A DNA stretch of 64,000 bases from Cryptomeria japonica (Eukaryota; Streptophyta; Pinopsida; Cupressales; Cupressaceae): the NCBI RefSeq assembly GCF_030272615.1, contig NC_081409.1:469642573-469706572 (forward strand), given 5' to 3'. Below the pieces are notes generated by a model. It was given only the letters and a program-made list of their open reading frames with translations, was not told where the DNA came from and did no database searches. Below are positions 11,968 through 22,944 of the stretch, in pieces (within the stretch, counting starts at the first letter, position 1; the number at the start of each line of letters is the position of its first letter). Both the position numbers and the translations under genes were made by a program.

Positions 11968-12720
11968 TTTAGCCCCCACTTTAGTGGGAGTATAAGCTTA
12001 TGCCCATACTTCCGGTAAAGTACAAGGAAACAACATTGAAAGACTTTCACCATGTCAAGGAGGCAAGATACACCAAGCCCCCATTGAACTAAGGATCTTA
12101 TGACTTTGATTGACAAAGTAAAAGGGAAGATTACAAGGGAGAACCATGACTATTAGTAGTAAGGTTCCCTCACTATGAGTCATGCAAGAAAAATACCAAA
12201 AATTTTCAAGGCAAAGCTAAGTTCGCCAAGAAATTTTCAAGTATCTTGAAGAGATATGAACGGGGTGTATGCCCCCTACGTTAAAGCGATCGCACACACC
12301 TCATCGGGGGTGATTTCTTTAAGGTAGTGATACACATAAGAAATGAGAAGGGAAAGGAGCATGTTATCATAGAGATTTAGCCCCCAAGTGTGAGATAAAC
12401 CCAAGGATAATAGACACAAAACACAAAGCACGAGGTGACTTCGCTTTCCTTGGGATCAGTATGCTGTATGATAATTCATGTATATCATATGTATGTATGC
12501 ATAATTGTTCTTCATTCCCCAATCAAGGAAGGTCACCTAGAAGAAGGGAACACATGTGTCTTTTGAGTCAACATGAGAGAGACCAAAAGAGATCTCAATG
12601 CTTTGCATCGTCCTCAAGTAGACAACACTAAGGACAACAAATAGAAGAATGAGAATAACACATAGAAGAAGTAACAAAAGAGATCAAGAGAGGAGGAGAG
12701 AGTCTGCTATGCTAATGAAA
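11968..12720 (-). other. E2 3' untranslated region with polypurine tract
   Basis: On the minus strand the tract AAGTGGGGGCTAAA ends directly against the 3' LTR (plus positions 11968-11981) and is the likely plus-strand primer. The remaining about 730 bp carries no recognisable coding sequence and is well conserved in E4 at 42824-43562. Confidence 0.75.
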
Positions 12721-14159
12721 CTAGTCTAGCACGTCATCCACCCCCCGATCTTGCTGATCAATATTTTGAGAAGGCAGGAAACACACTAGAGGAGGAACAT
12801 CCAACACAGCAGATGGAGCTATACAAGATCCAAACAAGGGCTATGTTCATGTCCCAAGCAATGTTGTTCTTGTCTAGGAGCTAGGATAAGTGCTTTAGAA
12901 AATGCGTTAGATAAATCGTTATCAACATCAACATATTCATATTCACTATCAGAAGAAAGAGGAGTAACATTTTCATCATGAATAACATTTTCATCTATAT
13001 CATCATCAAGATTTATAAAAATAGGATCTTTAACTCACACAGGATCAAAACCATCATGCATCTTATGTTTAGGAGATTTTGGCTCAATTTTCGGCTGAGG
13101 AGAAAATGGAATAATACTAGCTAAAGGTGTTTTTGGGGATTGCAAAGTTTGAGAAACGGCTGCACGAGCTCTAAGATGACGCTTTCATCAGCGTTCATGC
13201 ACAGAAAGATTCCATCTAGTCTTAGTAGGAAGTTGAGAAGATTGAGGAGGAGGAATGTTCTCATCCTTATCACTTGGGTGTTTAGGTTGTGGTCTCTTAG
13301 ATTGGACAATAGGAGAAGAGGAAGGTCTCTTCTCTCTATAAGAGGAAGGAGGAGGAACTGCTCCATATAAAGGAGGAATATCTGGTTTAGGAAGGAGACC
13401 AAGTCCATCATGACGAGGAGGTATAGGTCTACCTTTAGAAAGTTTATTAGTCATAGACATAGTCACATCCATAGGGATGGGTTGGGAATCTTCTTGAGGA
13501 AAGACATTAGTTTTATCTTTCAAAGGAAGAACTTCCTTCTCAAGAATGATAGGAATATCAAGTTTGGGTGTTCTAGGTTCACTTAGAGATAGGATCATAT
13601 CTTTTTTCCACTTTTGATAAGATTTGAAAAGATGATCACTTCGCGGTGGAAGAGATTGAAATTGTTTAGTCCAAAAATAATCAATAGGAACACTAGAAGT
13701 TCTGTCAGCTGGTTTAAAGAGACTATGATTGACAGTAACAACTTCACCATTATGGGGAAATTTCAAACACTTGTGAATAGGAGAAGCAATAGCTTTCATG
13801 GAAGATAGCCAAGGATAGCCTAGCTTCACACGAAATTGTTCGGATGATGGAATAATAGCAAAGTTCACATTAAGGGATTTGTTATGGACCTCAATAGGTA
13901 ATGTAATAGAACCAATTGCGGGAGAAGAAAATACATCAAATAATTTCACAACCACATTTGTTTTGTCATAGATCACTTGATTCAATTGCAAAGTAAAAAG
14001 AAATTCTTCAGTAATGATATTAACCATACAAGAAGGATCAATAAGCACTCCACGGCAAGGTGTATTCTTGACTTTTGCAACTATATATAAAGGACCATCA
14101 AGTGCCCTGATAGTTTCACTGGAATCAAATGTGATAGAAGGTTCTTTAGGGATTTTCTA
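12721..14159 (-). pseudogene. E2 retropepsin-like domain with proline-rich tail
   Basis: Lies in the gag frame, after the gag stop. From about 14060 it reads GVLIDPSCMVNIITEEFL, the region of the aspartic protease active site, then LPIEVHNKSLNVNFAII and LGYPWLSSMKAIASPIHKCL, matching the fold and end of Gypsy-type retropepsins. The catalytic Asp-Ser/Thr-Gly is Asp-Pro-Ser here and in E4. About 160 residues rich in Pro, Ser and Lys follow. In E2 the frame stops at 13188 and the homologous tail down to 12721 is broken; in E4 it stays open for 431 residues from the Met. Confidence 0.8.
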
Positions 14160-16169
14160 CTACTCTACAAAGTTAATCACATTCAGAGTCATAGACACAA
14201 GACCATCAGGTGAGAAAGAGGAATCATTATTTTCAATCACATTAGAGGTATGAGAAGGTAATGGATCAGTAAAAATCTTAAGATTTTGGTTAGGAGGAGC
14301 TACAGATGTGTTGCCTTTATCATTCACACCTGAAACAGAGATAGTATTATTATCAATCAAATCTTGAATTTTACCCTTTAAAGCAAAACATTTTTCAGTA
14401 TCATGCCTAGGTTGACGATGAAATTGACAAAAAGATTTGTTATCAAAATAGGGTGAATTAATCTTTGCAGGATCTATTTGCTTTATAGGAGGGGGAGTAA
14501 GCACATTTTGTTCCAATAACTTATTCATAATACCATGCAATGATTCATTCAAAGGAGTAAACTTTCTTTCTTTCTTGAAAAACTTAGAAATAGGAGGCAC
14601 ACCTGACGCTGCATTCACATTGTTGTTGGTGATGTTTTCATTGAACTTAATGAACTCTCTATTCGGTTTAAACTTCCCAAATGGTTGTTGACTACTATCA
14701 CCCTTATCACTCAGAGCCATAGGATTTGCTTGTTCCATTTGACTCACAGTCAGTTGATAATTGTGAAGAGTTGTGCACAACTGTTGGAAAAAAGTAAACT
14801 CAGAAAACAAAAGTTTTTCTCTAATATCTTTTTGTAAATTAGAAATAAAGATTCTTTGAATATCATTGTCAGGTACTGGAAAAGAAATTTGAGCACACAA
14901 ATGATTATATCTACCAATGAAATCAGTCACTTTTTCTTTAACACCTTGTTTACAATGCATTAAATCAATCAATGTAACTTTAGGACCTATATTGTTTTGA
15001 AATTGTTGAATAAAAGCATTTGCAAGTTGTTGGAAAGAAGTAATAGAATAGGAAGGCAATGAGCAATACCATTGTAGAGCCTTATCTCTTAATGTTCTAG
15101 TAAACAGTTTTGCAAGCAACCTTTGGTCATGAGCAAAATCGGTACATATTGTTTGAAAGGTCTTAACATGTGTTAGAGGATCACCTTTACCATTATAAAG
15201 CTCCAATTGTGGGATTTCAACATGTTTAGGGGGGATAGCTTGAACAATGTTAAGAGAAAGTGGGCTCACAACATCAAATGTGGGCACACTAAACTTAGAT
15301 TGATTCATAGAGGCAATTTGTTGCTATAAAGAAGAGACAGTTTGTGCAAGATTGTTAATGGTCGCTTCAGTCGAAGAGTTCATATTAGACATGTTAGATT
15401 GTGATGGAGGTATTATGTTATTGAAAGAAGGTATTGATTGAGAGTAAGGTGGTGGGACACTATGATGGTTAGTCATAGGAGATGATTGAAAAAAAGGAGC
15501 ACTACAAGGAGGAATGGAATGGTTAAATGAATTGCCCCCTTGCGTCATGTTCATTTGTGGAGATGTAATAGGGACACTCATTGAAGGAATGAATGAAGAA
15601 GTCGGATTGAATGAAGGAAGAGGGTTGATTGAAGAAGAAGGATTGCCCCCATGACTGGTGATCATAGGTGGAATGTTTTGTATTGAAGTAGTCATTATGT
15701 TTGATGTAAAAGTAGGTATACTAGCAATAGATGTTGTCAAAGGGGTAGAATGATTGACTTGAGTAGGAGGTTGTGTATAACCTAAAGTTTCGGCACAACT
15801 CTTCATAGGCATCACATTCGAATCCACGATGTGTGCAATACTACGCAAAATATCAATTCCATTCTTATCACTTTGAACCATACGTTTTAGACCCTCAATT
15901 AATGAAAGAGCTTGACTATCGGGGTATTCTTGAGACATCCATTGCTGAAAATCATCAAATTGGTTATCCAATTTCGAAAGTTGTTCTACAGGAACCTCAT
16001 GGAGAGCTTCTTCATCATTAAGAGGATTAGAGGAATTACCCATGTCCTCGTTAAAAAGGCCATTCAAATTAGGTTCCATCTCCTCGGTAATTAAACCTTG
16101 GAAAGACTTAATTCTAAGGCTACGTCTAACGGGAATAGTGTAAGTAGGGCTTATTGTTGTAAAACTCAT
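14160..16169 (-). pseudogene. E2 gag polyprotein (one internal stop)
   Basis: Start chosen at the Met (16169) that begins MSFTTISPTYTIPVRRSL, shared with E4 at 46973. The first about 280 residues are Ser/Pro/Asn-rich and low complexity. Then come the Retrotrans_gag domain (LELYNGKGDPLTHVKTFQTI, DKALQWYCSLPSYSITSFQQ, LANAFIQQF) and one zinc knuckle with a changed first pair (CQFHRQPRHDTEKC, about 14430-14390). It would form the particle shell. A single TAG near 15326 replaces the CAG found in E4; otherwise the 670-codon frame is open. It ends at TAG TAG (14162-14157), with the protease-like ORF following in the same frame. Confidence 0.88.
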
Positions 16170-17417
16170 GCACAACTTCCAAGAAAGGTAGGCACAATTG
16201 AAAATTAGGGCCAAGGGGGTAGCACTTAATTTTAATTGTTATCTTGAAAATTGAGATCTTGAATTTTGAATTTATTTTCGAATTTAGCGGTAGAAAATTT
16301 CAATAAAATCAGCCAATCTCCTAGATTTAAGCTGTTAAATGCAATCATGACAATCACCCGAAATTTCAGAGAAAATGTCGGGGACCGTGGTGAACGGAGT
16401 GCACACGGTCCTCGCAACCTTTTTCAAAATTTTCAGGGATGAAAGTTATGATGATTTTAAAGCTAATCTGAAAAAATTGATTGATTTTATGATCTGTAGA
16501 TAGGCCAAATTAAAGTTGCAATCTCAAAATTGAACCCTACCAAGATTGTTGAAAAATGCAAAATTTGAATTTTGAAAAAGGGAGGGAAACTGAAATTTTG
16601 AATTTTATGATTTTAGAGGAAATACTGAAAGCAATGCAAGCTTTTAAATTTAAAAGTTGACTCGATTTCATGCAAAATTCAAATTTGAAAGCAGAAATCA
16701 AAGTTGTTGCAATTAAACACTTAATTTCAAAAGTCACAAACTGCAAGAATTTGAATAAAGTACTGAAATTTTGAATGAATGCCAACACACTTTTCAGATT
16801 TAGGACTGTAAGAAACACAATTTTTGACACAAATTTCAATTTCAACAATTTTTGAATGATTATAAGCCTTAATCCAAGCAATCACTAGACCAACTTTGAC
16901 TTTAATTTTGAAAGTGTTAGAATTGATGAAATCAGCCAAGATTCTGGATTCTAACAAAAAAATGCAGTAAGATCTAGCTCCCAAAATTTCAGAAAAAATG
17001 TCGAGGACAATGGCGCTCGGGGTGCCCACGGTCCTCGCAAATTTTTTCAAAATTTTTAGGGATGAGAGATATTATGATTTTGTTGCGGAATCCAAAGTTA
17101 CAGCCGATTTGGAGGTGTTTTGATCAGTGAAATCATCGGTCAAAGGTTGAATCAAGAGGGTTTTAAAAATTAGAGTTTTGACACTTAACCACTTAATTTT
17201 CAGAATTAAAGCACAAATATGAATTGACAATTTGCAATAAAAGGGTAGATCTGAAACAAGCATTAACAATTAAACATTTCACAGGCTCAATTGCCAAAAA
17301 GAAAATTTAGGGTTTTTTATGAAATTAACCTCTAAAATTTGCAAAAGATCAAACATGGAAATGTAATTAAGGAAGCAAAATTTTTCAGATCTAACCATGA
17401 ATAATTAGAATTAGGAT
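16170..17417 (-). other. E2 5' leader with internal duplication
   Basis: About 1.25 kb between primer site and gag, AT-rich, no recognisable ORF. It contains two related segments about 620 bp apart, each with the inverted repeat family ggaccgtg...cacggtcc (16382-16411) or cgaggac...gtcctcg (17003-17037). The same pair occurs in E4 at 47101-47131 and 47724-47756. A structured leader could serve packaging or dimerisation; that is inference. Confidence 0.7.
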
Positions 17418-17436
17418 GTTCACATCGGGTTCACCA
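17418..17436 (-). other. E2 primer binding site
   Basis: On the minus strand, TGGTGAACCCGATGTGAAC starts three bases inside the 5' LTR end. It begins with TGG, the complement of tRNA CCA. E4 has the same site with one change (48130-48148). I cannot assign the tRNA with confidence. Confidence 0.75.
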
Positions 17437-17439
17437 AAA

Positions 17440-18639
17440 TGTAAAGCGGAAAATCAAACCCTAAGTGTTCCCCCACTCTATGGAGAGAGAAAGGAGGTCA
17501 CTAGGGTTGACGGTTTTCACTTAGGAGAGACTTTACATTCAAAAGAGGGGTTGAAACCCACAAGATCCAATCCAACACAATGCAAGACTGGATTCTAAAT
17601 GAGTTTCAAGGGTTGAGACAGCAAGGATACCCTCTTTTGTAAACAATGTAGATAGAAGGATTGAACTACGAGTGTATGTAAAAGCAAGAAAGATTCGCTT
17701 GTAGACAGAGATAGGGACACGGGATGAAGCTACGGACCTAAAATTAGTAGTAAAATGTCAAGAAGATGCTGTCCTAAAAATTTGAGCGAAAGTTGATAGG
17801 ACGATGGCACCCGGAGTGCACACGATCCTCTGAAAAATCCATGAAACGAAGGGGGATCTGTTCGTCTCTGCACAAGGATTCTAGATCTTCAATTACAGCC
17901 GCGTACCTGCAACCTACACATAGAAAAGAGAGGACGATTGGGGGGTTTGCCTTTAGGTCAAACCCCAGTTTTGGAATTAACCAAGAAATGAGAATGCTGT
18001 AAATGCAAGTGTTTATAATATAATCAAGTACTGATACCTTTTTGTAAGAATGTTTGTATTCTTACATGCGAAGGTGTAATGATGTTGTATGTTGTATGTT
18101 GCAGGTGATCTCCACTTCAATGGTTGAATCCTTGTCTTGAATGCAACACCTAGTGTTGAATGGAGACTTAGAATGCTCAATTGCTTGAAGGAATGCTTGA
18201 ATGCTTGAATGTTTGAATGTTTGCCTAGTGCTTCTGCCTCTTGCTCACATATGTTTTTTTTTCCTTGCACATATATATTTCATCCCCTTTTTCTGGGAGG
18301 GGAAATGTAGTTTATATACTTGTCAATTAGGGTTAGGAGACTGGTTTTTCCGACCTTAGGCTGAACTAGGAACATTATTTTCCAAATTGCAAACTTAAAG
18401 ACCTGATGCCCAACAAGAGACCGGGCCCAAAATAGGGCCAGGGACCAGGGCGCTGGGTGCCATGGTCCCACCTCCCGAGATAGCAGGGTTCAAGGAGAAT
18501 AAGGCCAAGGTGCAGAAAGATGCAGTTTTTGATGTCGCAAACAAGTTTCGGGGTCTCCATTCAGGTTCACCATTGCGCCGCCATCGTGAAGACCCAAATG
18601 TAGTCAAAATTGCAAGTGTCGCAATTTTAGGATGCTACA
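17440..18639 (-). repeat. E2 5' LTR (right end on the plus strand)
   Basis: 1,200 bp, pair of 10692-11967. Ends TGTA...TACA. Contains one copy of the GGACC...GGTCC hairpin repeat at 18442-18468 and a minus-strand TATA-like element at 18311-18318. Confidence 0.92.
18311..18318 (-). promoter_or_regulatory. Putative TATA box of the E2 5' LTR
   Basis: The minus strand reads tatataaa. The same octamer is at the matching place in the other E2 LTR (11577-11584) and both E4 LTRs (42463-42470 and 49009-49016). Confidence 0.5.
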
Positions 18640-18644
18640 GTAAC

Positions 18645-18832
18645 CAAAATATTTGTGTTATGGAGTGAAATGTGTATGAATGTTACTTCTATAATTATGT
18701 GTTAGTTTTATCTTATGAGATCAACAATTTACAATTTATGTTTATTAGTAAGATTATTTTTGAAGAAAAGTTTTGATGTACTGATTCACCCCTCCCCTCT
18801 CAGTACATTAGCTTTCCTAGTTGGACCTAACA
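18645..18832 (+). repeat. E1 3' LTR, second part
   Basis: Continues the LTR after E2 and its duplication, ending CCTAACA at 18832. Matches 3928-4115. The LINE resumes at 18833. Confidence 0.92.
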
Positions 18833-18961
18833 ACTTCCACCAAATTTCTGCTCCTCTCTCAAAGGAGTATTAAAGTCTCCCATGGCTAGCCAACTAAGAT
18901 TTTTGGATGTGGTGAGTGTGTTCGCATAAGATTTTTTGGAGGTGGTGAGTGTGTTCGCATT
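18833..18961 (-). pseudogene. LINE AP endonuclease, N-terminal fragment
   Basis: On the minus strand this reads NLSWLAMGDFNTPLREEQKF and then GG. GDFN is the conserved metal-site motif of LINE endonucleases. It joins directly to the fragment ending at 2917. Upstream of it the LINE is lost: the sequence beyond 18961 is not recognisable as LINE and E3 begins at 18980. Confidence 0.85.
18897..18961. repeat. 32-33 bp tandem duplication in the LINE fragment
   Basis: Two adjacent copies of agatttttggatgtggtgag followed by tgtgttcgcat (18897-18928 and 18929-18961), differing at a few bases. It lies just before the point where LINE similarity ends. Confidence 0.85.
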
Positions 18962-18979
18962 TGCCTAAAGATTGCATTA

Positions 18980-20338
18980 ATGATATGTTATGTTGTCATT
19001 CATGTCAATTAATCAGTAATGATATTGTTGATATAGTTATAATATTATTTTGTAACCGGTAGGATGAACTAGTGAAGGAAACTATAACTGGTAGGAAGAA
19101 TTTGTGGAGTGAACCAGTATTCCTATATATTGGAGATTTGAACCGGTAAACCCTACCTGTTGATTTGATAAACCCTAGTTGATTAAGTTTGGTGAATTGG
19201 TTATATTGGTTTATGATCTGATGATGAGAGGTAATGATTATGACATGTATGATTATTGTATGAAGAAAACCTCATGTGATTTTAGTGCGTTGATGTAATC
19301 ATTTTTTCCTAGGAAATGAGCAAGTATATTGCAAAGCGTGTGATGAGTTACTAAGTTCGATGAAGTAGTGATCAAGGAGTGATTGAGGTTTTCTTGATTG
19401 ATGTGTAGATATTTCTATGTAATCCAATGGTCATACATGAACTGACTTGTTTATAATCTCAACAAGAATTAGGTTTTTGTTGTGTTAGCGACCTAATTGA
19501 TTTGTTTATAAGGTCAATGAGTTATTTTAGTTTAAGTGTTGTCAAAGTTTTAGTTGAGTGTGTGGTTGCCAAATCAGATGATGTATCTGCAGTTTGAGTA
19601 AAGATAGATAGGAGCATGAAAAGGATCTAATCAAGCAAGTGTAGTGCTATTCAAATAGATCAACAAACTCTTATTGTTTTCTAACAATTACAGCAAAATT
19701 GAAATCCCCTAATCGGGTAAGCTCTAACAAGATCGGTGCTATTTAACTCCTCTAACTAGGTGATCCATTAGCTTGGATTTTCAAATCCTCGACCAAGGTT
19801 ACTACTTATAGGGTATTGATTCTAACAAGGAATTGTAGTCAATCCCTTAACCAAGTGGTCCCTAATAGGATATGTTCTTAATAGGACTTTTGCAAAGCTT
19901 TAATAGGCTAGGCTCCTAACAGGGTGAACTTCATAAGAGTTCAGATAGTTATCTTATGAGTTTCATCTCATCGTGGTTTTTCCCATATATTTTTGACAAG
20001 TTGTGAATGTTTTTGTGGTTATGTTATTCTGGTTGATTTACTTAACTACTTTGATAAGTTATGATAACCAAAAGCATTGAGAAATGAAGTTTGTTGACAT
20101 ATGAAAAAGCATTTGGATGTTTACGAATTTGAAATTGTTTACTATGAATTTGTTGTGATAGTCAACCAATTTATCTTATGAGTTTTTATCTTGATAGTGG
20201 TATTGCATTGATAGTTCTAAGTTTACATTGAGAGATTGATTTTGAGATTGGTGAAGTTAGTATCAGTTTTTCTATCTACTAATTCACCCCCCCCCTCTTA
20301 GTAATTGACTAGATTCTTATTCTTTCATCATACCATCA
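18980..20338 (+). repeat. E3 5' LTR
   Basis: 1,359 bp. Starts TGATATGTTATG and ends CATACCATCA (CATAACATCA in the 3' copy), so the ends form an inverted repeat. Its last 336 bp match 51862-52202. No ORF of note. Confidence 0.85.
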
Positions 20339-20340
20339 AT

Positions 20341-20352
20341 TTTTATCAGAGC
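20341..20352 (+). other. E3 primer binding site, mutated
   Basis: TTTTATCAGAGC lies two bases after the LTR, where Copia elements carry TGGTATCAGAGC (initiator-Met tRNA). The two G bases next to the TGG end have become T, which would weaken priming. Confidence 0.75.
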
Positions 20353-20409
20353 ATATCAGGTCCTCTAAGGTCTAAGCCTAACAAGCTTGAGGTAAAGATC
20401 TTGTAGATC

Positions 20410-20422
20410 ATGATGAATAAGG
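20410..20422 (+). pseudogene. E3 gag start, cut off by E5
   Basis: ATG ATG AAT AAG G encodes M-M-N-K and the first base of the next codon. E5 follows immediately. Skipping E5 and one copy of the taagg duplication continues the frame at 40639 as EGPKFNGENY, the start of a Copia gag. Confidence 0.8.
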
Positions 20423-22174
20423 TGTTGGGACTAATTAAAACTGAGTCAAGTTTTGAGGCCCAATTCAAATTTTTGCTTTGCATTTCCAAATGAGTCAGTT
20501 TGAATGGCCTGGTTAGCAAGGGGGTAAAATGGAGCCAGTTGATTTTCAAAGGGTAAGGCTCGGGATTCATGTCCCACACCTTTCATTTGGCCTATTCAGT
20601 GATGTGCAACTTTCAAAATTCAATTTGGATAAGTTTATGAGGTACCCAGTTTGAGGGGTGAGCTGGAAGTGCAATGTAGGCACAAATGCAGATTTTATTG
20701 AGTAGCCTACTTTGAGCAATTACATCTTTTGCCCTATTGATCATCATGGAGAATTTCAAAGTGGATTCAATTCTATGCATAAATGTAAGTCAGTTTACAA
20801 AATCTCAAGTCTTGACGAATCCATTTGATCAGTTTTCAAAGCCAAATCCGTTTACAATTTGTGTGGTTTGGCAAGTCCCTGTTTCGACAGCTAGTCAGAG
20901 CCCTGTTTCACATAAGTGTAAAAGTTGCCTCAGTAAGTGTCATGTTAGAATGTTTGTTCTGGGCTAATGCTGGTATAAATGATGAGCCACGTTTCAAATT
21001 TCAAACCTCTATCAATCCGTTTGATTAGTTTTCAAAAGGATTCATTCAGCTATCAAATTCAGTTATCTGCACTCCAGTGTTATATCAGTTAATGTAGCCG
21101 TTTTGGTGAGCGCACCATTTGCATCCTGTCAGTCTAGTGATTGAACTAAGAATTCAAAGATTTAATATGTACTTTAAGGTACCTATGTTCCAAATTTGAG
21201 GACCTACGGAGGTCGTTTGATATTTTTGAGAAAGGCATCATGTGTTGCCAGGACATTGACTTCATCAGGTCTGCAGTGTCGACAAAGCCAGTTGGGCATT
21301 TTCAAAAATTAATATCTCTTTGCTCGGGACTCATCTTGAGAAAACGCTTGGTAGAAGTCATCCTTGTATATCAAAGTACACGCTTGTCAGATGGCGAGAT
21401 CCAGAAAGGTGTTTTGACAGGTTTGAAAATTACGTCTTCGCGATTAAATGCAAAAATGTGGCGTAATCGCCTAAAAGTCGTAAAATGCGGATTAATGATC
21501 CGAAAACGATGCCAATCGTTTCCAGAGGTAAGTTTAATGTACTTGAAGCTTTTTCAGAGGTCAGTTGGATGAAAATGAAAATGTTTTTAGTCGGACCCAC
21601 TTTGGGGCCCGACCTGACTTGTAGCGTCCTGAGGTTTGGAATCAAGATTTAAATTGATATCTTAAATTATATGTTTATATGATTTGATTAATAAGGTAAA
21701 ACTTGGAGGGAGGAAAATATTGTGACAAAATGTTCAGCATGCCAACTATTCCCTTTGCAATAAAGGAAAAAATTTAACCAAAACCAGAGCACTACATTCT
21801 TAAAATTGATGGAAATGGCAACAATTATGGCAGAATTGGAAAGTCACAAATAGTAGGGAAATTATGATGCATATATCATATTAATACAAGAGGCTAGAGT
21901 TCGTATTGGGCTATCTAAAGTGATCGAGGTGGAGGTAAATGGTGTCAAACAAAGGAGTGTGGTGCATATCAAAAAATGCACGTAGTTAGAGAATAGTGGA
22001 TGTGTTGGCATGTGCATGAACATGTGCAAGCTTCCCACTTGAGATTTCTTCACCAATGAATTTGGCCTCCCCCTCACCATGACTCCCAATTTTGAGGGTA
22101 TGAGTTGTGAGATGGTATATGGTTAACCTCCCCCACCACACGATGGAGATCCAGCCTTCAAACTGCCATGTTAT

Positions 22175-22630
22175 GTGATGGTGGTAGTTGAGAAGTTGTG
22201 TGTCTTGGTGGACTTCTGGATAAAATTCAACAAGCCAAATGTGTTTGCTTTGACAGAGTATTGTACTGGAGGCCAGACAAATCTATTCCAGGCTACAACA
22301 ATGGTTTTATCTCAGGGAGTTTTCAGGAATGTTATAAACAGAATGGCAAGAGCTCATATCAAGGCATATGATATTATTCATGACATAAGACAAAAGCCAT
22401 CAAGAAAGTTGGATGTTAGAATTGCACATCATGCTTCTTTCATGCAGCCATATGGTCTTTTTGATATGTCTACAGTCAAGCGTAGCAATTGGAAGTCATC
22501 AGCAACAAATTCCAAGGAGGCTGCATTGAAGTTTTCTAACAGAAGCAAATATAGTATCTCCTTTCCCCCATGCGTGGTGTGCTGGAAGGTGCAGAGGTTG
22601 TTAGCATGGATTGGGGAGGAGATTTTTTAA
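22175..22630 (+). pseudogene. Unidentified open frame inside E5 LTR1 (151 codons)
   Basis: Reads VEKLCVLVDFWIKFNKPNVF, then QGVFRNVINRMARAHIKAYD and MQPYGLFDMSTVKRSNWKS. LTR3 carries the same frame at 37370-37876, with an earlier Met giving 168 codons and mostly single-residue differences. It is mixed alpha/beta in character with no signal peptide or membrane segment and no family I recognise. Because both LTRs derive from one template when the element inserts, conservation between them says little about selection. It may be captured coding sequence or chance. Confidence 0.35.
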
Positions 22631-22944
22631 AAGTTTTCAAAAAAATTGATATTGCAGCCTCCTCTTTCTCCTCACGCACCCTCCCATCTTCCTCCCAGAG
22701 TTCACGTGGCATGTGAAAAGGCCATAGAAACCATCAAGCAAATATGTTGGCAAGTCTAAAGCATCATGCTCCCTGCGTGATCATTAGAAGGCGATGTTTT
22801 CTTTAAGAACAAAGTTTAAACAACATTAAACAGGTGTAATACCAATCAAACTCCCTCTACGTAGCTGAAAAAATATAACTTTCTGCTGTAGCGTGGTAAC
22901 TACATTATCTGAAGAAGCAAAAGCAGGCAGTACGAGTGTTGCAG

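Larger units (their letters stand above)
10692..18639 (-). mobile_element. E2: gag-protease-only LTR element inserted in the E1 3' LTR
   Basis: 7,948 bp, bounded by TGTA...TACA and flanked by a perfect gtaac duplication (10687-10691 and 18640-18644). All coding content reads on the minus strand, so the right LTR (17440-18639) is the 5' LTR and the left one (10692-11967) the 3' LTR. The internal region holds gag and a retropepsin-like domain with a proline-rich tail, but no RT, RNase H or integrase. E4 (41607-49429) is a second member in the same layout. The gag and protease-like sequences suggest Ty3/Gypsy ancestry; mobilisation would need a helper. Confidence 0.93.
2923..18832 (+). mobile_element. 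E1: polymerase-less LTR retrotransposon inserted in the LINE
   Basis: A complete LTR element: 5' LTR 2923-4115, initiator-Met type primer site, gag with zinc knuckles, a large second ORF, a purine tract, and a 3' LTR that starts at 9706 and is itself split by E2. Corrected for E2, E1 is about 7.96 kb. The ends are TG(or TA)TTA...TAACA. The five bases outside are gcttc on the left and acttc on the right, one mismatch from a perfect duplication, and removing E1 restores the LINE frame. No protease, integrase or RT is recognisable. The zinc-knuckle gag, primer site and late accessory ORF before purine tracts resemble Copia elements of the SIRE/Maximus type; that placement is inference. Confidence 0.9.

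Noticed and set aside
18980-18990. E3 LTR starting at TGTTATG with end CATAACA
   Set aside because: The spacing to the primer site (two bases, as in E1) and the longer inverted terminal repeat favour TGATATG...ATCA; neither choice gives a matching duplication.
22175-22630. A working host gene inside the LTR
   Set aside because: It lies within a direct repeat present in both LTRs, has no recognisable domain, and neighbouring gene-like pieces are frameshifted.
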